From: Oscillospiraceae bacterium
GTDB lineage: Bacteria > Bacillota > Clostridia > Oscillospirales > CAG-272
DNA length: 46,415 nt
Assembly (NCBI GenBank): GCA_015063725.1
Contig: SVTP01000018.1
Coordinates: 1-46,415 of the forward strand
Reading direction: 5' to 3'
Numbering within the stretch: the first letter of the stretch is position 1; every line of letters starts with the position of its first letter. Below, piece by piece: positions 1 to 7,331 of this stretch. The notes under the pieces are model-generated. The model saw only the letters and a list, made by a program, of their open reading frames with translations, was not told the origin of the DNA and did not search any database. The position numbers were made by a program, and so were the translations under genes.

Positions 1-1
1 C

Positions 2-472
2 TTTGACGGTCTGCAAAGCGCATACTACACCGGCTTGACCGTAGAGCTCCAAGAGGGTGAAAACACCATCACCATTCTCGTAGCTGACGGCGTAGCAAAG
101 AGCCAACACTTCAGAGATCTGTACCTCCTTCTCGTTGAAGAAGCTCCCAAAACCGTAACTGTTGAGGAAGCTATCGAGATCGGCATGACCTATGAAAAGG
201 CTGCTTACAGCGAAGAGTACTACTATGTAACTCTCACCCTTGACCACCAGGTTAACGCCAATGGCTTTGCAAGAGCAACCATTGCCGAAGGTCTGTACGT
301 TACCGTTGCTGGCGGTTACCTCACCGGCGATGCTGAAGGCACCATCAAGGTAGGTGACACTGTTACCTTCCTCGCTAAGTTGGGCGCAGCTAACTCTGCA
401 CTCACCACCGGTGGTAAGGAACTCCGTCTGTACGAAGTTAAGTCTTGGGAGATCGTTACTCCTGAAGCATAA
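2..472 (+). CDS. C-terminal part of a secreted/surface protein with an OB-fold-like domain (5' end outside window)
   Basis: The open frame enters from the left edge, so the start and any signal peptide are missing; 156 codons plus the stop are visible. The first ~45 residues (ending near LLVEEAP) look like the end of a cadherin-like or Ig-like beta-sandwich. The rest starts at VTVEEAIEIG, continues through a YYYVTLTLD strand and a VGDTVTFLAKLG segment, and ends at KSWEIVTPEA. That order is typical of OB-fold-like domains found at the ends of secreted clostridial proteins. No C-terminal membrane helix or LPXTG motif is present. A strong terminator follows directly. What the whole protein does cannot be told from this fragment; the domain call is by resemblance only. 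Confidence 0.6.
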   Translation, partial: FDGLQSAYYTGLTVELQEGENTITILVADGVAKSQHFRDLYLLLVEEAPKTVTVEEAIEIGMTYEKAAYSEEYYYVTLTLDHQVNANGFARATIAEGLYVTVAGGYLTGDAEGTIKVGDTVTFLAKLGAANSALTTGGKELRLYEVKSWEIVTPEA

Positions 473-515
473 TAGCTGAAGTTTTTAATCGTTAAAAGTT
501 AATAACTTGCAAAAA

Positions 516-553
516 GCAAGGCAACGGCTCTGCCGTTGCCTTGCACTTTTTTT
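516..553 (+). terminator. Intrinsic terminator of the first (partial) gene
   Basis: A perfect 13-bp GC-rich stem (516-528 with 532-544), a 3-nt loop, then a run of T. Confidence 0.9.
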
Positions 554-594
554 ATAGGAAATCTGTCATTTTTTGCACGTATTGTAAAATGCTC

Positions 595-623
595 TTGAAA
601 AGATGTAAAAAGTATGATATAAT
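595..623 (+). promoter_or_regulatory. Promoter of the HAD-Nudix operon
   Basis: TTGAAA at 595-600, a 17-bp spacer, and TATAAT at 618-623 preceded by TGA (extended -10). Confidence 0.8.
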
Positions 624-676
624 GAGGATAATGGGAATCTGTACCAATAAATCGAAATAAAAATGTGAGGTATCTT

Positions 677-1537
677 ATGCGTAAAAAGCCAACCATTGCC
701 CTGATGTACGATTTTGATAAAACTCTGTGCGATCAGGATATGCAAAACTATACGTTTATCCCCAACCTTGGCATGACGCCTGCCGAATTCTGGGGCAGGG
801 TAGAGAGCTACCGAAAAAAGAATTATATGGAAGGTATCCTTGGATATCTTTATTGCTCCATCAAAATGTGCGAGGAAAAGGGCATTGACGTTACAAAGGA
901 ATATCTGCGCTCCACGGGCAAGGACATTCGCTTTTACAAGGGCGTCCTCAATTGGTTTGAGCGCATCAATCTGTATGGCGAATCCATCGGCGTCAATATT
1001 GAGCACTACGTAATTTCCAGCGGCATCAAAGAGATCATCGAGGGCTCGGAAATCAGCAACCGCTTTAAAAAGATCTTTGCCTGCCAATATCTTTTTGATG
1101 AGGACGGAAAAGCGGTTTGGCCCAAAATTGCTATCAACTACACACAAAAAACGCAATACGTGTTCCGTATTTCCAAGGGTGTTTACGATGAGACCGAAAA
1201 CAAAAAGGTCAATGACAAGGTGCGCGAGCGCGAGATCCCTTATCAAAACATGATCTATTTTGGTGACGGTATTACCGACATTCCCTGTATGACGCTTATC
1301 AAAAAGCAGGGCGGTGTATCCATTGCCGTTTATCAAAAGGGTGAGAAGAACAAGGTTACCGATCTGCTGCTTGACGACCGCGTAAACTACATTTGTTCTG
1401 CCGACTATCAGGAAGGCGGAGACCTTGACTCTTTGGTGAAGTGCATCATTCAAGAAAAGGCACTCACACACAAGCTGCAGCTCAAGCAAAGAGAGCAACG
1501 CCGCCGCGAATCCAAAAACCAAACCTCCGGTACGTAA
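677..1537 (+). CDS. HAD-family phosphatase (phosphoserine phosphatase-like)
   Basis: 286 aa, cytoplasmic. The HAD catalytic motif I DFDKT is at residues 12-16: D12 is the predicted nucleophile and D14 the acid/base. A VISSG segment supplies the motif II serine, and GDGITD (D197, D201) is the Mg-binding motif IV. The large cap between motifs I and II resembles SerB-type HAD enzymes, so a small phosphorylated metabolite is the likely substrate, but which one cannot be told. I chose the ATG at 677 because GTGAGG lies six bases upstream; an in-frame GTG at 665 is part of that site. A Nudix hydrolase starts 11 bp downstream and its ribosome site overlaps this stop codon, so the two are co-transcribed. 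Both are house-cleaning hydrolase types. Confidence 0.85.
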   Translation: MRKKPTIALMYDFDKTLCDQDMQNYTFIPNLGMTPAEFWGRVESYRKKNYMEGILGYLYCSIKMCEEKGIDVTKEYLRSTGKDIRFYKGVLNWFERINLYGESIGVNIEHYVISSGIKEIIEGSEISNRFKKIFACQYLFDEDGKAVWPKIAINYTQKTQYVFRISKGVYDETENKKVNDKVREREIPYQNMIYFGDGITDIPCMTLIKKQGGVSIAVYQKGEKNKVTDLLLDDRVNYICSADYQEGGDLDSLVKCIIQEKALTHKLQLKQREQRRRESKNQTSGT

Positions 1538-1548
1538 AGGAGCAAAAA

Positions 1549-2085
1549 ATGGAACTTTGGGATCTTTACACCAAAGACCGGGAAAAGCTCGCTGAAACGA
1601 TGGTGCGAGGGGCACCGCATCCCGTGGGCAAATATCGTCTTGTGGTGCACGTAGCCATTTTCAACCGGCGTGGGCAAATGCTCATACAACAACGCCAAGC
1701 CGATAAATTCGGCTGGCCGAGCATGTGGGACATCAGCGCCAGTGGCAGTGTTATCACGGGGGAAACAAGCTCTATGGCTGCCGAGCGCGAGCTTGGCGAG
1801 GAGTTGGGACTTTCTATTTCTTTTTCTAATCGACGCCCGGCACTTACGGTACATTTTCCCGATGGTATGGGAGATGTTTTCCTGGTGGAACAGGATGTTG
1901 ACCTTTGTGATTTGGTTCTTCAAAAGGAAGAAGTCCAAGCAGTTCGGTGGGCGGACGAAGAAGAAATTTTGCAAATGATAGAAGAGGATTCTTTCATTCC
2001 GTATCAAGCGCATTTTATTGGACTGTTGTTCTATTTGCGCAACCACGCAACCCTGCACGTCAAGCCGGACCTTACAAGAGAATAA
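1549..2085 (+). CDS. Nudix hydrolase
   Basis: 178 aa. A complete Nudix box is visible: G, five residues, E, seven residues, then RELGEELGL (around GSVITGE...). This motif binds the metal and cleaves a nucleoside-diphosphate-X or similar pyrophosphate. The N-terminal MELWDLYTKDREK and the HVAIFN and WDISASG segments resemble the subgroup related to isopentenyl-diphosphate isomerase-like Nudix proteins (YfcD type), so the substrate may not be a nucleotide. The ATG at 1549 is chosen because AAAGGAG sits directly upstream; the frame stays open further upstream inside the HAD gene, but that part is overlap. It is the second gene of a two-gene operon ended by the terminator at 2092. Confidence 0.88.
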   Translation: MELWDLYTKDREKLAETMVRGAPHPVGKYRLVVHVAIFNRRGQMLIQQRQADKFGWPSMWDISASGSVITGETSSMAAERELGEELGLSISFSNRRPALTVHFPDGMGDVFLVEQDVDLCDLVLQKEEVQAVRWADEEEILQMIEEDSFIPYQAHFIGLLFYLRNHATLHVKPDLTRE

Positions 2086-2091
2086 AAAATA

Positions 2092-2126
2092 AACCGACCA
2101 ATTCTTGTGAATTGGTCGGTTTTTTT
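2092..2126. terminator. Bidirectional intrinsic terminator between converging genes
   Basis: A perfect 13-bp stem (2092-2104 with 2109-2121), a TTGT loop, T-run on the right and A-run on the left, so it can serve both the Nudix gene and the minus-strand nuclease gene. Confidence 0.88.
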
Positions 2127-2142
2127 GTTATACGGTGTCAAT

Positions 2143-3114
2143 TTAAGGCTCGCAGGTTCCGCAAGGGGAATACCCGTTTGCGATCATCTCCTCGCGCGTG
2201 GCGGTGATGGGTTGCTTGTTCTCCTCCTTCATTTTGGAGACCGAGGAGCAGGTAGGCTTGTGGAAGGTTCCGCTGTTTTTGTTCAAGATGTAATCGGTCG
2301 GCTCGCCGCCCTCGGTTGTGGGGGGAGTGGGATCTTCTCCTGCAAGAGCGCTCTTGCCGGTTGCGTAGTCAATGGTAATGCCGGGCTGCGCGTTGTAAAC
2401 AAAAACGTTAAAGCAAATGCCGTCGCCGCCATCCTCTATGGACCAAGCCTCCATCAAAACACCGCGGGCAACAAGCTCGTCGCCTACAAAAACGGGCGTA
2501 ACGCGATAGAGCACATGGTTGCTTGTTTCCTTGACGTAGTCGGCTACCATGTTTTCAAAGGTCAGCATGCCGCTCACGTTGAAATAACGCGTACCTGTAA
2601 TGAGGTTTTGCTCGTTGTCGTTTTCGCCCGTCAGTTGAAAACCAATCAGGTGGGCGCGGTTGTAGAGGTACTTGCCGTCAACAATGTCATAAGAGGCCTG
2701 CTCCCACCCCGACGGGTAGACGTGGCTGATGCTTTCTCTATCCTCGGTGGGCATCAGGTCACGCCCAACACAAGCCACGGTCGTTCCGCAACGCCCAAGG
2801 GAATCGAGGGCGGAGTAGTATTCATAGGACTTGCGGGTGAGTTGGTTTTCTGTGAAAAAAGGGATGTTGTTATTGACTGCCGCATAGGGCTTGCCGTCAA
2901 ATGCGGGGATGCTTGATAGGTCAAACGGCGGTGCCGACAGTGCGGGGATCTCCGCTTCACCGTCAGATGGGAGTGTGACGCTTGGCGTGGTTGCCGTTGG
3001 CGTTGTCCCGTCGATGGGGACTGTTTGCGGTGGCGTATTGCAGGATGCAAGCAGCGTGCAAAGCACCAAAAGGAGCGCTAACAGTATCGGTTTCAGGGCG
3101 CAAAAACGTTTCAT
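2143..3114 (-). CDS. Secreted lipoprotein DNA/RNA non-specific endonuclease with C-terminal Ada-like zinc domain
   Basis: 323 aa. It has a lipoprotein signal with lipobox LLASC (C25), then a Thr/Pro-rich linker (to about residue 60) that would lift the enzyme off the membrane. The central domain contains YNRAHLIGFQLTG, followed by the NLITGTRYFN strand, of the DNA/RNA non-specific endonuclease fold (EndA/streptodornase type). H155 is the probable general base, and the downstream Asn residues fit the metal site. The last ~45 residues contain FHKPTC and PCGTC, the Cys pattern of the small Ada-like metal-binding domain often fused to such nucleases. The ATG at 3114 is 10 bases after AAGGAGG and overlaps the upstream stop (ATGA); a TTG at 3123 is too close to that site. 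A role in extracellular nucleic-acid scavenging is inferred. Confidence 0.88.
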   Translation of the reverse strand: MKRFCALKPILLALLLVLCTLLASCNTPPQTVPIDGTTPTATTPSVTLPSDGEAEIPALSAPPFDLSSIPAFDGKPYAAVNNNIPFFTENQLTRKSYEYYSALDSLGRCGTTVACVGRDLMPTEDRESISHVYPSGWEQASYDIVDGKYLYNRAHLIGFQLTGENDNEQNLITGTRYFNVSGMLTFENMVADYVKETSNHVLYRVTPVFVGDELVARGVLMEAWSIEDGGDGICFNVFVYNAQPGITIDYATGKSALAGEDPTPPTTEGGEPTDYILNKNSGTFHKPTCSSVSKMKEENKQPITATREEMIANGYSPCGTCEP

Positions 3115-3515
3115 TTTGTCCAAACCTCCTTGGTGATCTTATCGTGCGAGGAGCCTGTAAACTCGGTGCTTTCCCTCAAAACAAACGATGACGTGTCGCA
3201 AGTAAAATAGGTATCCGAGGGGTAAAGGCGATTCCATCGGTAAATGATGATCTCCTCGATGTCCGACGAGGTCGGGGGCAGAGGGGTATCCTCTACAAAG
3301 CAGTAGTCGCCCATGCGGGCGGATTGCACAGGCGCTATCTCTGTGCAAAGCGTTGGGCAGTCCCCCTCAAACAAGGGGGCAGAGTAGGGGCTTACCCAAA
3401 GCGGTGTATTTTTTACGTGGCGGACGATGTCGGCGACCAAGATGCGGTCGCGGCTTTGCCGACGGTGATTGAACATCATACCGCCGTCATCTCCAAGGCA
3501 AACAATCAGCTTCAC
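3111..3515 (-). CDS. Conserved 134-aa protein of unknown function, coupled to the nuclease gene
   Basis: A short soluble protein starting MKLIVCLGDDGGMMFNHRRQSRD and containing EEIIIYRWNRLYPSD and EFTGSSHDKITKEVW. I recognise this as a small family common in Clostridia that is sometimes labelled ribonuclease Z. No HxHxDH metallo-beta-lactamase motif is present, so that label has no support here. The DDGG and RRQSRD segments and the SSHDKIT tail look like conserved functional patches. Its TGA overlaps the ATG of the secreted nuclease, which implies translational coupling. The ribosome site AGGAGAC precedes the ATG at 3515. No signal peptide or membrane helix is seen. Function is unknown. Confidence 0.75.
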   Translation of the reverse strand: MKLIVCLGDDGGMMFNHRRQSRDRILVADIVRHVKNTPLWVSPYSAPLFEGDCPTLCTEIAPVQSARMGDYCFVEDTPLPPTSSDIEEIIIYRWNRLYPSDTYFTCDTSSFVLRESTEFTGSSHDKITKEVWTK

Positions 3516-3606
3516 GGTCTGTCTCCTTTCGCAAAAAAGCTTCTGAACTCATTATAACACATCGCGCACCAAAAAACAACCGTTTGTTGAAGGGAAAGAA
3601 AAAAGT

Positions 3607-3635
3607 TTGCATTTTTTGGGGAGATATGATATAAT
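3607..3635 (+). promoter_or_regulatory. Promoter of the 269-aa membrane protein gene
   Basis: TTGCAT at 3607-3612, a 17-bp spacer, and TATAAT at 3630-3635 with upstream TGA. Confidence 0.8.
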
Positions 3636-3663
3636 AGAGAAAAAAGAAAGGATGGTGTTGGAT

Positions 3664-4473
3664 ATGGCAAGGGTGAACCGCAAAAACTTGGGGGATACCA
3701 TTCTCGAAAGCCCAAAGGCAACCATCATCTTTGGCGTTGTTACTGTTTTGTTCGGTCTCCTCTTTGCGTTTGTGCTTACGGGGAACACCGCGCCCGTGTC
3801 TCGCAACGAGGCTCTGGCATACGAGGGCGAATTTGAAAAATACCGCGACGGTAGAAACTGGAGCACCATCTACTTTACCGACGGAACAGAACACGCGCTT
3901 TATCCGCACACGCTGGGGCAAAACGTTATCGATCGCCTCAAGGCGCTTCCACGGGGAACAAAGCTTTATCTGTTGGTCAATCCAAACACCGAGTACGTGG
4001 CTGAAATTCGCACCGACCAAACGGAAATCCTCAATTTTGAAGCAACGCAAAAGGAAATTGACGATTATCAAATTGGCTACACCATCATTGGTGTCGTGGT
4101 TGCCCTTGGCGGCGTGTTTTTGATCGTGTACGGCTGTGTGTCAAGAAAGCACGAAAAGAAAAAGATCGAGAAGAAAAGCAAAAAGAACATCGCCAGAAAA
4201 ACACCCCTGCGACCTGCCAAAGAGTGTCGGGCGCGCATCCTTTTAGAGGCGCCAAAAGGGGAGTACAACATCTGTTATCGCCGCGTGGGGCGCGTCAATG
4301 AGCTTATCATCAACGGCGAGGTGTGGGACGAATACGTGGCTGCTATCGAGTTTGAGCATTGCCTTTCAGCCGTTGTTGACGGCAACAAAATAGAGGCAGG
4401 ACATAGCGAAGATAATTACAGCTACATTTCCTTTAACGGTCACTGGATCAAAGAAAAAAAGAGATGGATATAA
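3664..4473 (+). CDS. Two-helix membrane protein of unknown function (DUF3592-like)
   Basis: 269 aa. One transmembrane helix lies near residues 18-40 (IIFGVVTVLFGLLFAFVL) and a second near 137-160 (IGVVVALGGVFLIVYG). Between them is an extracytoplasmic beta-rich segment of about 95 residues (YEGEFEKYRDG, IYFTDGTEHAL, LYLLVNPNTEYVAEI), the layout of DUF3592-like proteins. A very basic stretch follows the second helix, then a cytoplasmic C-terminal domain with RRVGRVNELIINGEVWDEY. The ATG at 3664 is used; an ATG at 3652 immediately follows the AAAGGA site with no spacing. It is a single-gene unit between its own promoter and a terminator. No function can be assigned. Confidence 0.75.
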   Translation: MARVNRKNLGDTILESPKATIIFGVVTVLFGLLFAFVLTGNTAPVSRNEALAYEGEFEKYRDGRNWSTIYFTDGTEHALYPHTLGQNVIDRLKALPRGTKLYLLVNPNTEYVAEIRTDQTEILNFEATQKEIDDYQIGYTIIGVVVALGGVFLIVYGCVSRKHEKKKIEKKSKKNIARKTPLRPAKECRARILLEAPKGEYNICYRRVGRVNELIINGEVWDEYVAAIEFEHCLSAVVDGNKIEAGHSEDNYSYISFNGHWIKEKKRWI

Positions 4474-4507
4474 AAAAAGACGGTAACGAAATCGTTACCG
4501 TCTTTTT
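4474..4507. terminator. Bidirectional terminator between converging genes
   Basis: A near-perfect palindrome of 16 bp per arm (AAAAAGACGGTAACGA and its complement) with A- and T-runs on both sides. Confidence 0.85.
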
Positions 4508-4509
4508 TG

Positions 4510-5169
4510 TCATTTTTGCGTTTCTTCCTCAACGGGATATTTGGGCTTGGGGAGATTCCAACGCAGGAAGGATGCCAAAAAGCGGAGCGTGATGACCACC
4601 GCAGCTCCCGAAATCGAGGCGAGCAGGGGAGTGTCAAAGTATTTTTCCAGCACAAAGGCAACGATAGCACCTGCAATGGATGCGCAAGCATAAAAGTGCT
4701 TGACGAAAATTTTGGGCAGATTCATTGAGAACACGTCGCGCAAAACACCGCCGCCAACACCCGTGATCACACCCAAAAAGACGGCGGTAAAAAAGTTGGG
4801 GCTTTCCAAATTTTCAAAGCAGGCGTTCACCCCCACAACGGTAAACACGCCAAGACCGACCGAGTCGGCAATCATCAGGGAGAGTGCCTGCACGCGGTGC
4901 TTGTTGCGCGCAAAGAATTTTTGAATTTTGGGCAGATATGTAAGGGCAGGGATGGCAAGACCGAGGACTGCGTGCATCGGGTTAACAAACGCAACGGGGG
5001 GCGTCACACCCAAAATCAGGTCGCGGATGATGCCGCCGCCGATTGCGGTGGTCATGCCAAGCACACACGCGCCGAAAATGTCCATCTCCTTTTTCATTGC
5101 GGTCAAGGCACCCGAGAGCGAGAACGCGATCACGCCAAGAATTTCAAAAACAAAAAAGACAGTATCCAT
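4510..5169 (-). CDS. TRIC/UPF0126-family channel protein (YadS/YicG-like)
   Basis: 219 aa, an integral membrane protein of about seven helices made of two similar halves. Each half carries the family's glycine-rich signature: TAIGGGIIRDLILG and GVITGVGGGVLRDVF. In this family (bacterial TRIC homologues) these kinked helices form a cation-conducting trimer, probably carrying K+ as a counter-ion, though the physiological role in bacteria is poorly defined. The start at 5169 follows AAAAGGAG; the frame extends upstream but across the promoter. A single-gene unit with its own promoter at 5219-5247. Family assignment is firm; ion specificity is inferred from the family. Confidence 0.9.
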   Translation of the reverse strand: MDTVFFVFEILGVIAFSLSGALTAMKKEMDIFGACVLGMTTAIGGGIIRDLILGVTPPVAFVNPMHAVLGLAIPALTYLPKIQKFFARNKHRVQALSLMIADSVGLGVFTVVGVNACFENLESPNFFTAVFLGVITGVGGGVLRDVFSMNLPKIFVKHFYACASIAGAIVAFVLEKYFDTPLLASISGAAVVITLRFLASFLRWNLPKPKYPVEEETQK

Positions 5170-5218
5170 AAAAGTCTCCTTTTGAGCCAAACAATCAAAC
5201 AAAATGGCTTGCCTTAAC

Positions 5219-5247
5219 AGTATAGCACAGGTTTTTGCAAAAAGCAA
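5219..5247 (-). promoter_or_regulatory. Promoter of the TRIC-family gene
   Basis: On the minus strand TTGCTT (5247-5242), a 17-bp spacer, TATACT (5224-5219), with TGC before the -10. Confidence 0.75.
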
Positions 5248-5313
5248 CAACAAATTCACAACCAAGCATCATTTTTTTACAAATGATAAGATATCGGTTC
5301 TACCAACGGTTTA

Positions 5314-5342
5314 TTGACTTTTGCTCACAGCTGTACTATACT
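5314..5342 (+). promoter_or_regulatory. Promoter of the ABC exporter operon, with an inverted repeat over the start site
   Basis: TTGACT at 5314-5319, a 17-bp spacer, and TATACT at 5337-5342. A perfect ATACT-TTT-AGTAT inverted repeat (5338-5350) overlaps the -10 and the expected start site, which suggests a repressor site or a start-site hairpin. No cognate regulator gene is adjacent. Confidence 0.75.
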
Positions 5343-5348
5343 TTTAGT

Positions 5349-5432
5349 ATGAGACGAAAAAGAAAAATGAAGAAAATTCTCCACAATTTGCAAAAGACGG
5401 CAAACCTTTTTGCAATTTTGCACACTATATAA
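5349..5432 (+). CDS. Possible leaderless 27-aa cationic peptide upstream of the ABC exporter
   Basis: A short frame whose ATG (5349) sits 7 bases after the -10 box, that is at the expected transcription start, so it would be translated leaderless. There is no ribosome site. The peptide begins with a very basic MRRKRKMKK and ends in a more hydrophobic NLFAILHTI, and ends about 40 bp before the exporter gene. Small basic amphipathic peptides are plausible cargo or regulators of such exporters, but a chance frame in a leader is equally possible. Low confidence. Confidence 0.25.
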   Translation: MRRKRKMKKILHNLQKTANLFAILHTI

Positions 5433-5473
5433 ACGAGGACTTACAGCATTTGGACAAGAGGTGATACGACGCA

Positions 5474-7330
5474 ATGAAAAAACGAAAAACAGAAAAGCAA
5501 ACAACAGAAAAACAAGAAAAAAAGAAGATCAATTGGCGGCGGACGTTTCAAAACAACGTCTATATGCTCAGGCTTTTGATCAAAGCCTGCCCCGGGGTGT
5601 TTATTCTCGACCTGATCACTACAATCGTGAGCGCGGTCCGCTCCTTTTTGACGGGTACTTATCTTTATATGTACGCACTCAACGCACTGCAAGAGGGCGT
5701 TGCGCTGGATAGCATTTTGGTAACGCTTGGGTGCATGATCACGTTTTGCGTCTTGGAAATGCTCTTTCAAAACCTCTCGGCATGCTATTTCAACATCAAA
5801 TACCACGTTGTCAATGGTTATTTCCAGAGCATTATGCAAAAAAAGGCGGTCGAGGTCGACCTTGCCTGCTACGAGAACGCCGCGTTTTTTGACACCTATA
5901 TCAAAGCGGCGGATGAAGCAACCAGCCGCGCTTATTCCGTTATGAACAACATTACAGGTGTGATTTGGGTGATTGTCAACGTCGGCGCCACAGGTGCATT
6001 GATCGTTTCCATCGACCCCGTGTTCATTCTCATCGCGCTCGCGCCTGCTATTTGCACGCTCCTCATTGGCAAAAAGCGCAACCGCCTCCGTTACGATTAC
6101 GATATGCGCAACAAAGAGGTTGGCAGACAACGCGACTACGTGCGCCGTACCTTTTACCTCAAGGACTTCTCCAAGGAGATGCGCCTGAGCGAGATGTGGA
6201 AGGTTATGTACGAGCGTATGCACAACAGCGTAGCCGAGCTCAAGGAGAACATTCACAAGTACGGCTACAAGGTCATGCTCTTCCGCTATCTGTATGACGT
6301 TATATACAACGTGCTGGTCTATTCGGGCACAGTTTTTCTGGCTTCCTTCAAAACACTGGTGCTCAAAAACATGCTCATCGGCGATTGCTTTGTGGTCATC
6401 AACTCCATCAGCAACGTTGCGGGCAACATCAACTATATGGGCAACGTGTTCCTCAAATTGGACGAAAACTCGCTCTACGTCGACAATCTGCGCAAGTTTT
6501 TGGAGTACGAGGTGCGCATTGCCGAGGACGAAAACGCGCCTGTTGTTTCTGCTTTTGAAAAGCTGGAGCTGCGGAACATGACCTTCTCCTACGAGGGACA
6601 AAAAACGCCCGCTCTCGCAGGCGTTAGCTTTGAGGTCAAGGCGGGGGAAAAGATCGCCATCGTCGGTCACAACGGCGCAGGCAAGACCACGCTCATCAAG
6701 CTCCTGCAGCGCTTGTATGACCCCGACGAGGGTGAGATCCTCGTCAACGGTGAAAACATCAAAACCTACCGTCTCTCGTCCTACCGCGCTCTCTTTGGCA
6801 CCGTCTTTCAGGACTACTGCCTCTTTGCCACCACCGTTGCCGAAAATGTCATGCTGCGCGGCAACATCACCGACGAGGACCGCGAAATTGTCAAGGCGTC
6901 GCTTCAAAAGGCGGGTATTTCTGAAAAGATCGAAGCCCTGCCAAACGGTGTTGACACCACCGTAACGCGCGAGTTTGACAAAGAGGGCGCTATGTTTTCG
7001 GGCGGTGAGGCGCAAAAGATCTCCATTGCACGACTTTTTGCAGGCGGGCAGGAGATCGTCATTATGGACGAGCCCACCTCGGCACTCGATCCCATTGCCG
7101 AGCAGGAAATGTACCGCAATATGTTCGAGGCGTGCCAAGGAAAAACGGTCATCTTCATCTCGCACCGCCTCTCCAGCGCCACCATGGCAGACCGCGTATA
7201 TCTGTTTGAAAACGGACAGATCATCGAGGCGGGAACGCACAAAGAGCTGCTTGCCCTTGACGCCAAATACGCCGATATGTGGCACAAGCAAGCAGATACC
7301 TATCTTGACAAAAAGGAGGTGACGGCATAA
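5474..7330 (+). CDS. ABC exporter half-transporter A (fused membrane and ATPase domains)
   Basis: 618 aa. A basic cytoplasmic N-terminus precedes an exporter-type membrane domain (about residues 30-340, about six helices). The ATPase domain has Walker A GHNGAGKTT (398-406), Q-loop VFQDY, signature FSGGEAQ (near 508), Walker B IVIMDEP with its catalytic Glu, D-loop SALDP and H-loop ISHR. The signature reads SGGE where most exporters have SGGQ. AGAGGTG precedes the ATG. The partner half-transporter begins one base after this stop, so the two very probably form a heterodimeric exporter of peptides, lipids or drugs. Both ATPase sites keep their catalytic Glu and His, unlike asymmetric exporters such as BmrCD/TM287-288. 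Substrate unknown. Confidence 0.9.
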   Translation: MKKRKTEKQTTEKQEKKKINWRRTFQNNVYMLRLLIKACPGVFILDLITTIVSAVRSFLTGTYLYMYALNALQEGVALDSILVTLGCMITFCVLEMLFQNLSACYFNIKYHVVNGYFQSIMQKKAVEVDLACYENAAFFDTYIKAADEATSRAYSVMNNITGVIWVIVNVGATGALIVSIDPVFILIALAPAICTLLIGKKRNRLRYDYDMRNKEVGRQRDYVRRTFYLKDFSKEMRLSEMWKVMYERMHNSVAELKENIHKYGYKVMLFRYLYDVIYNVLVYSGTVFLASFKTLVLKNMLIGDCFVVINSISNVAGNINYMGNVFLKLDENSLYVDNLRKFLEYEVRIAEDENAPVVSAFEKLELRNMTFSYEGQKTPALAGVSFEVKAGEKIAIVGHNGAGKTTLIKLLQRLYDPDEGEILVNGENIKTYRLSSYRALFGTVFQDYCLFATTVAENVMLRGNITDEDREIVKASLQKAGISEKIEALPNGVDTTVTREFDKEGAMFSGGEAQKISIARLFAGGQEIVIMDEPTSALDPIAEQEMYRNMFEACQGKTVIFISHRLSSATMADRVYLFENGQIIEAGTHKELLALDAKYADMWHKQADTYLDKKEVTA

Positions 7331-7331
7331 T

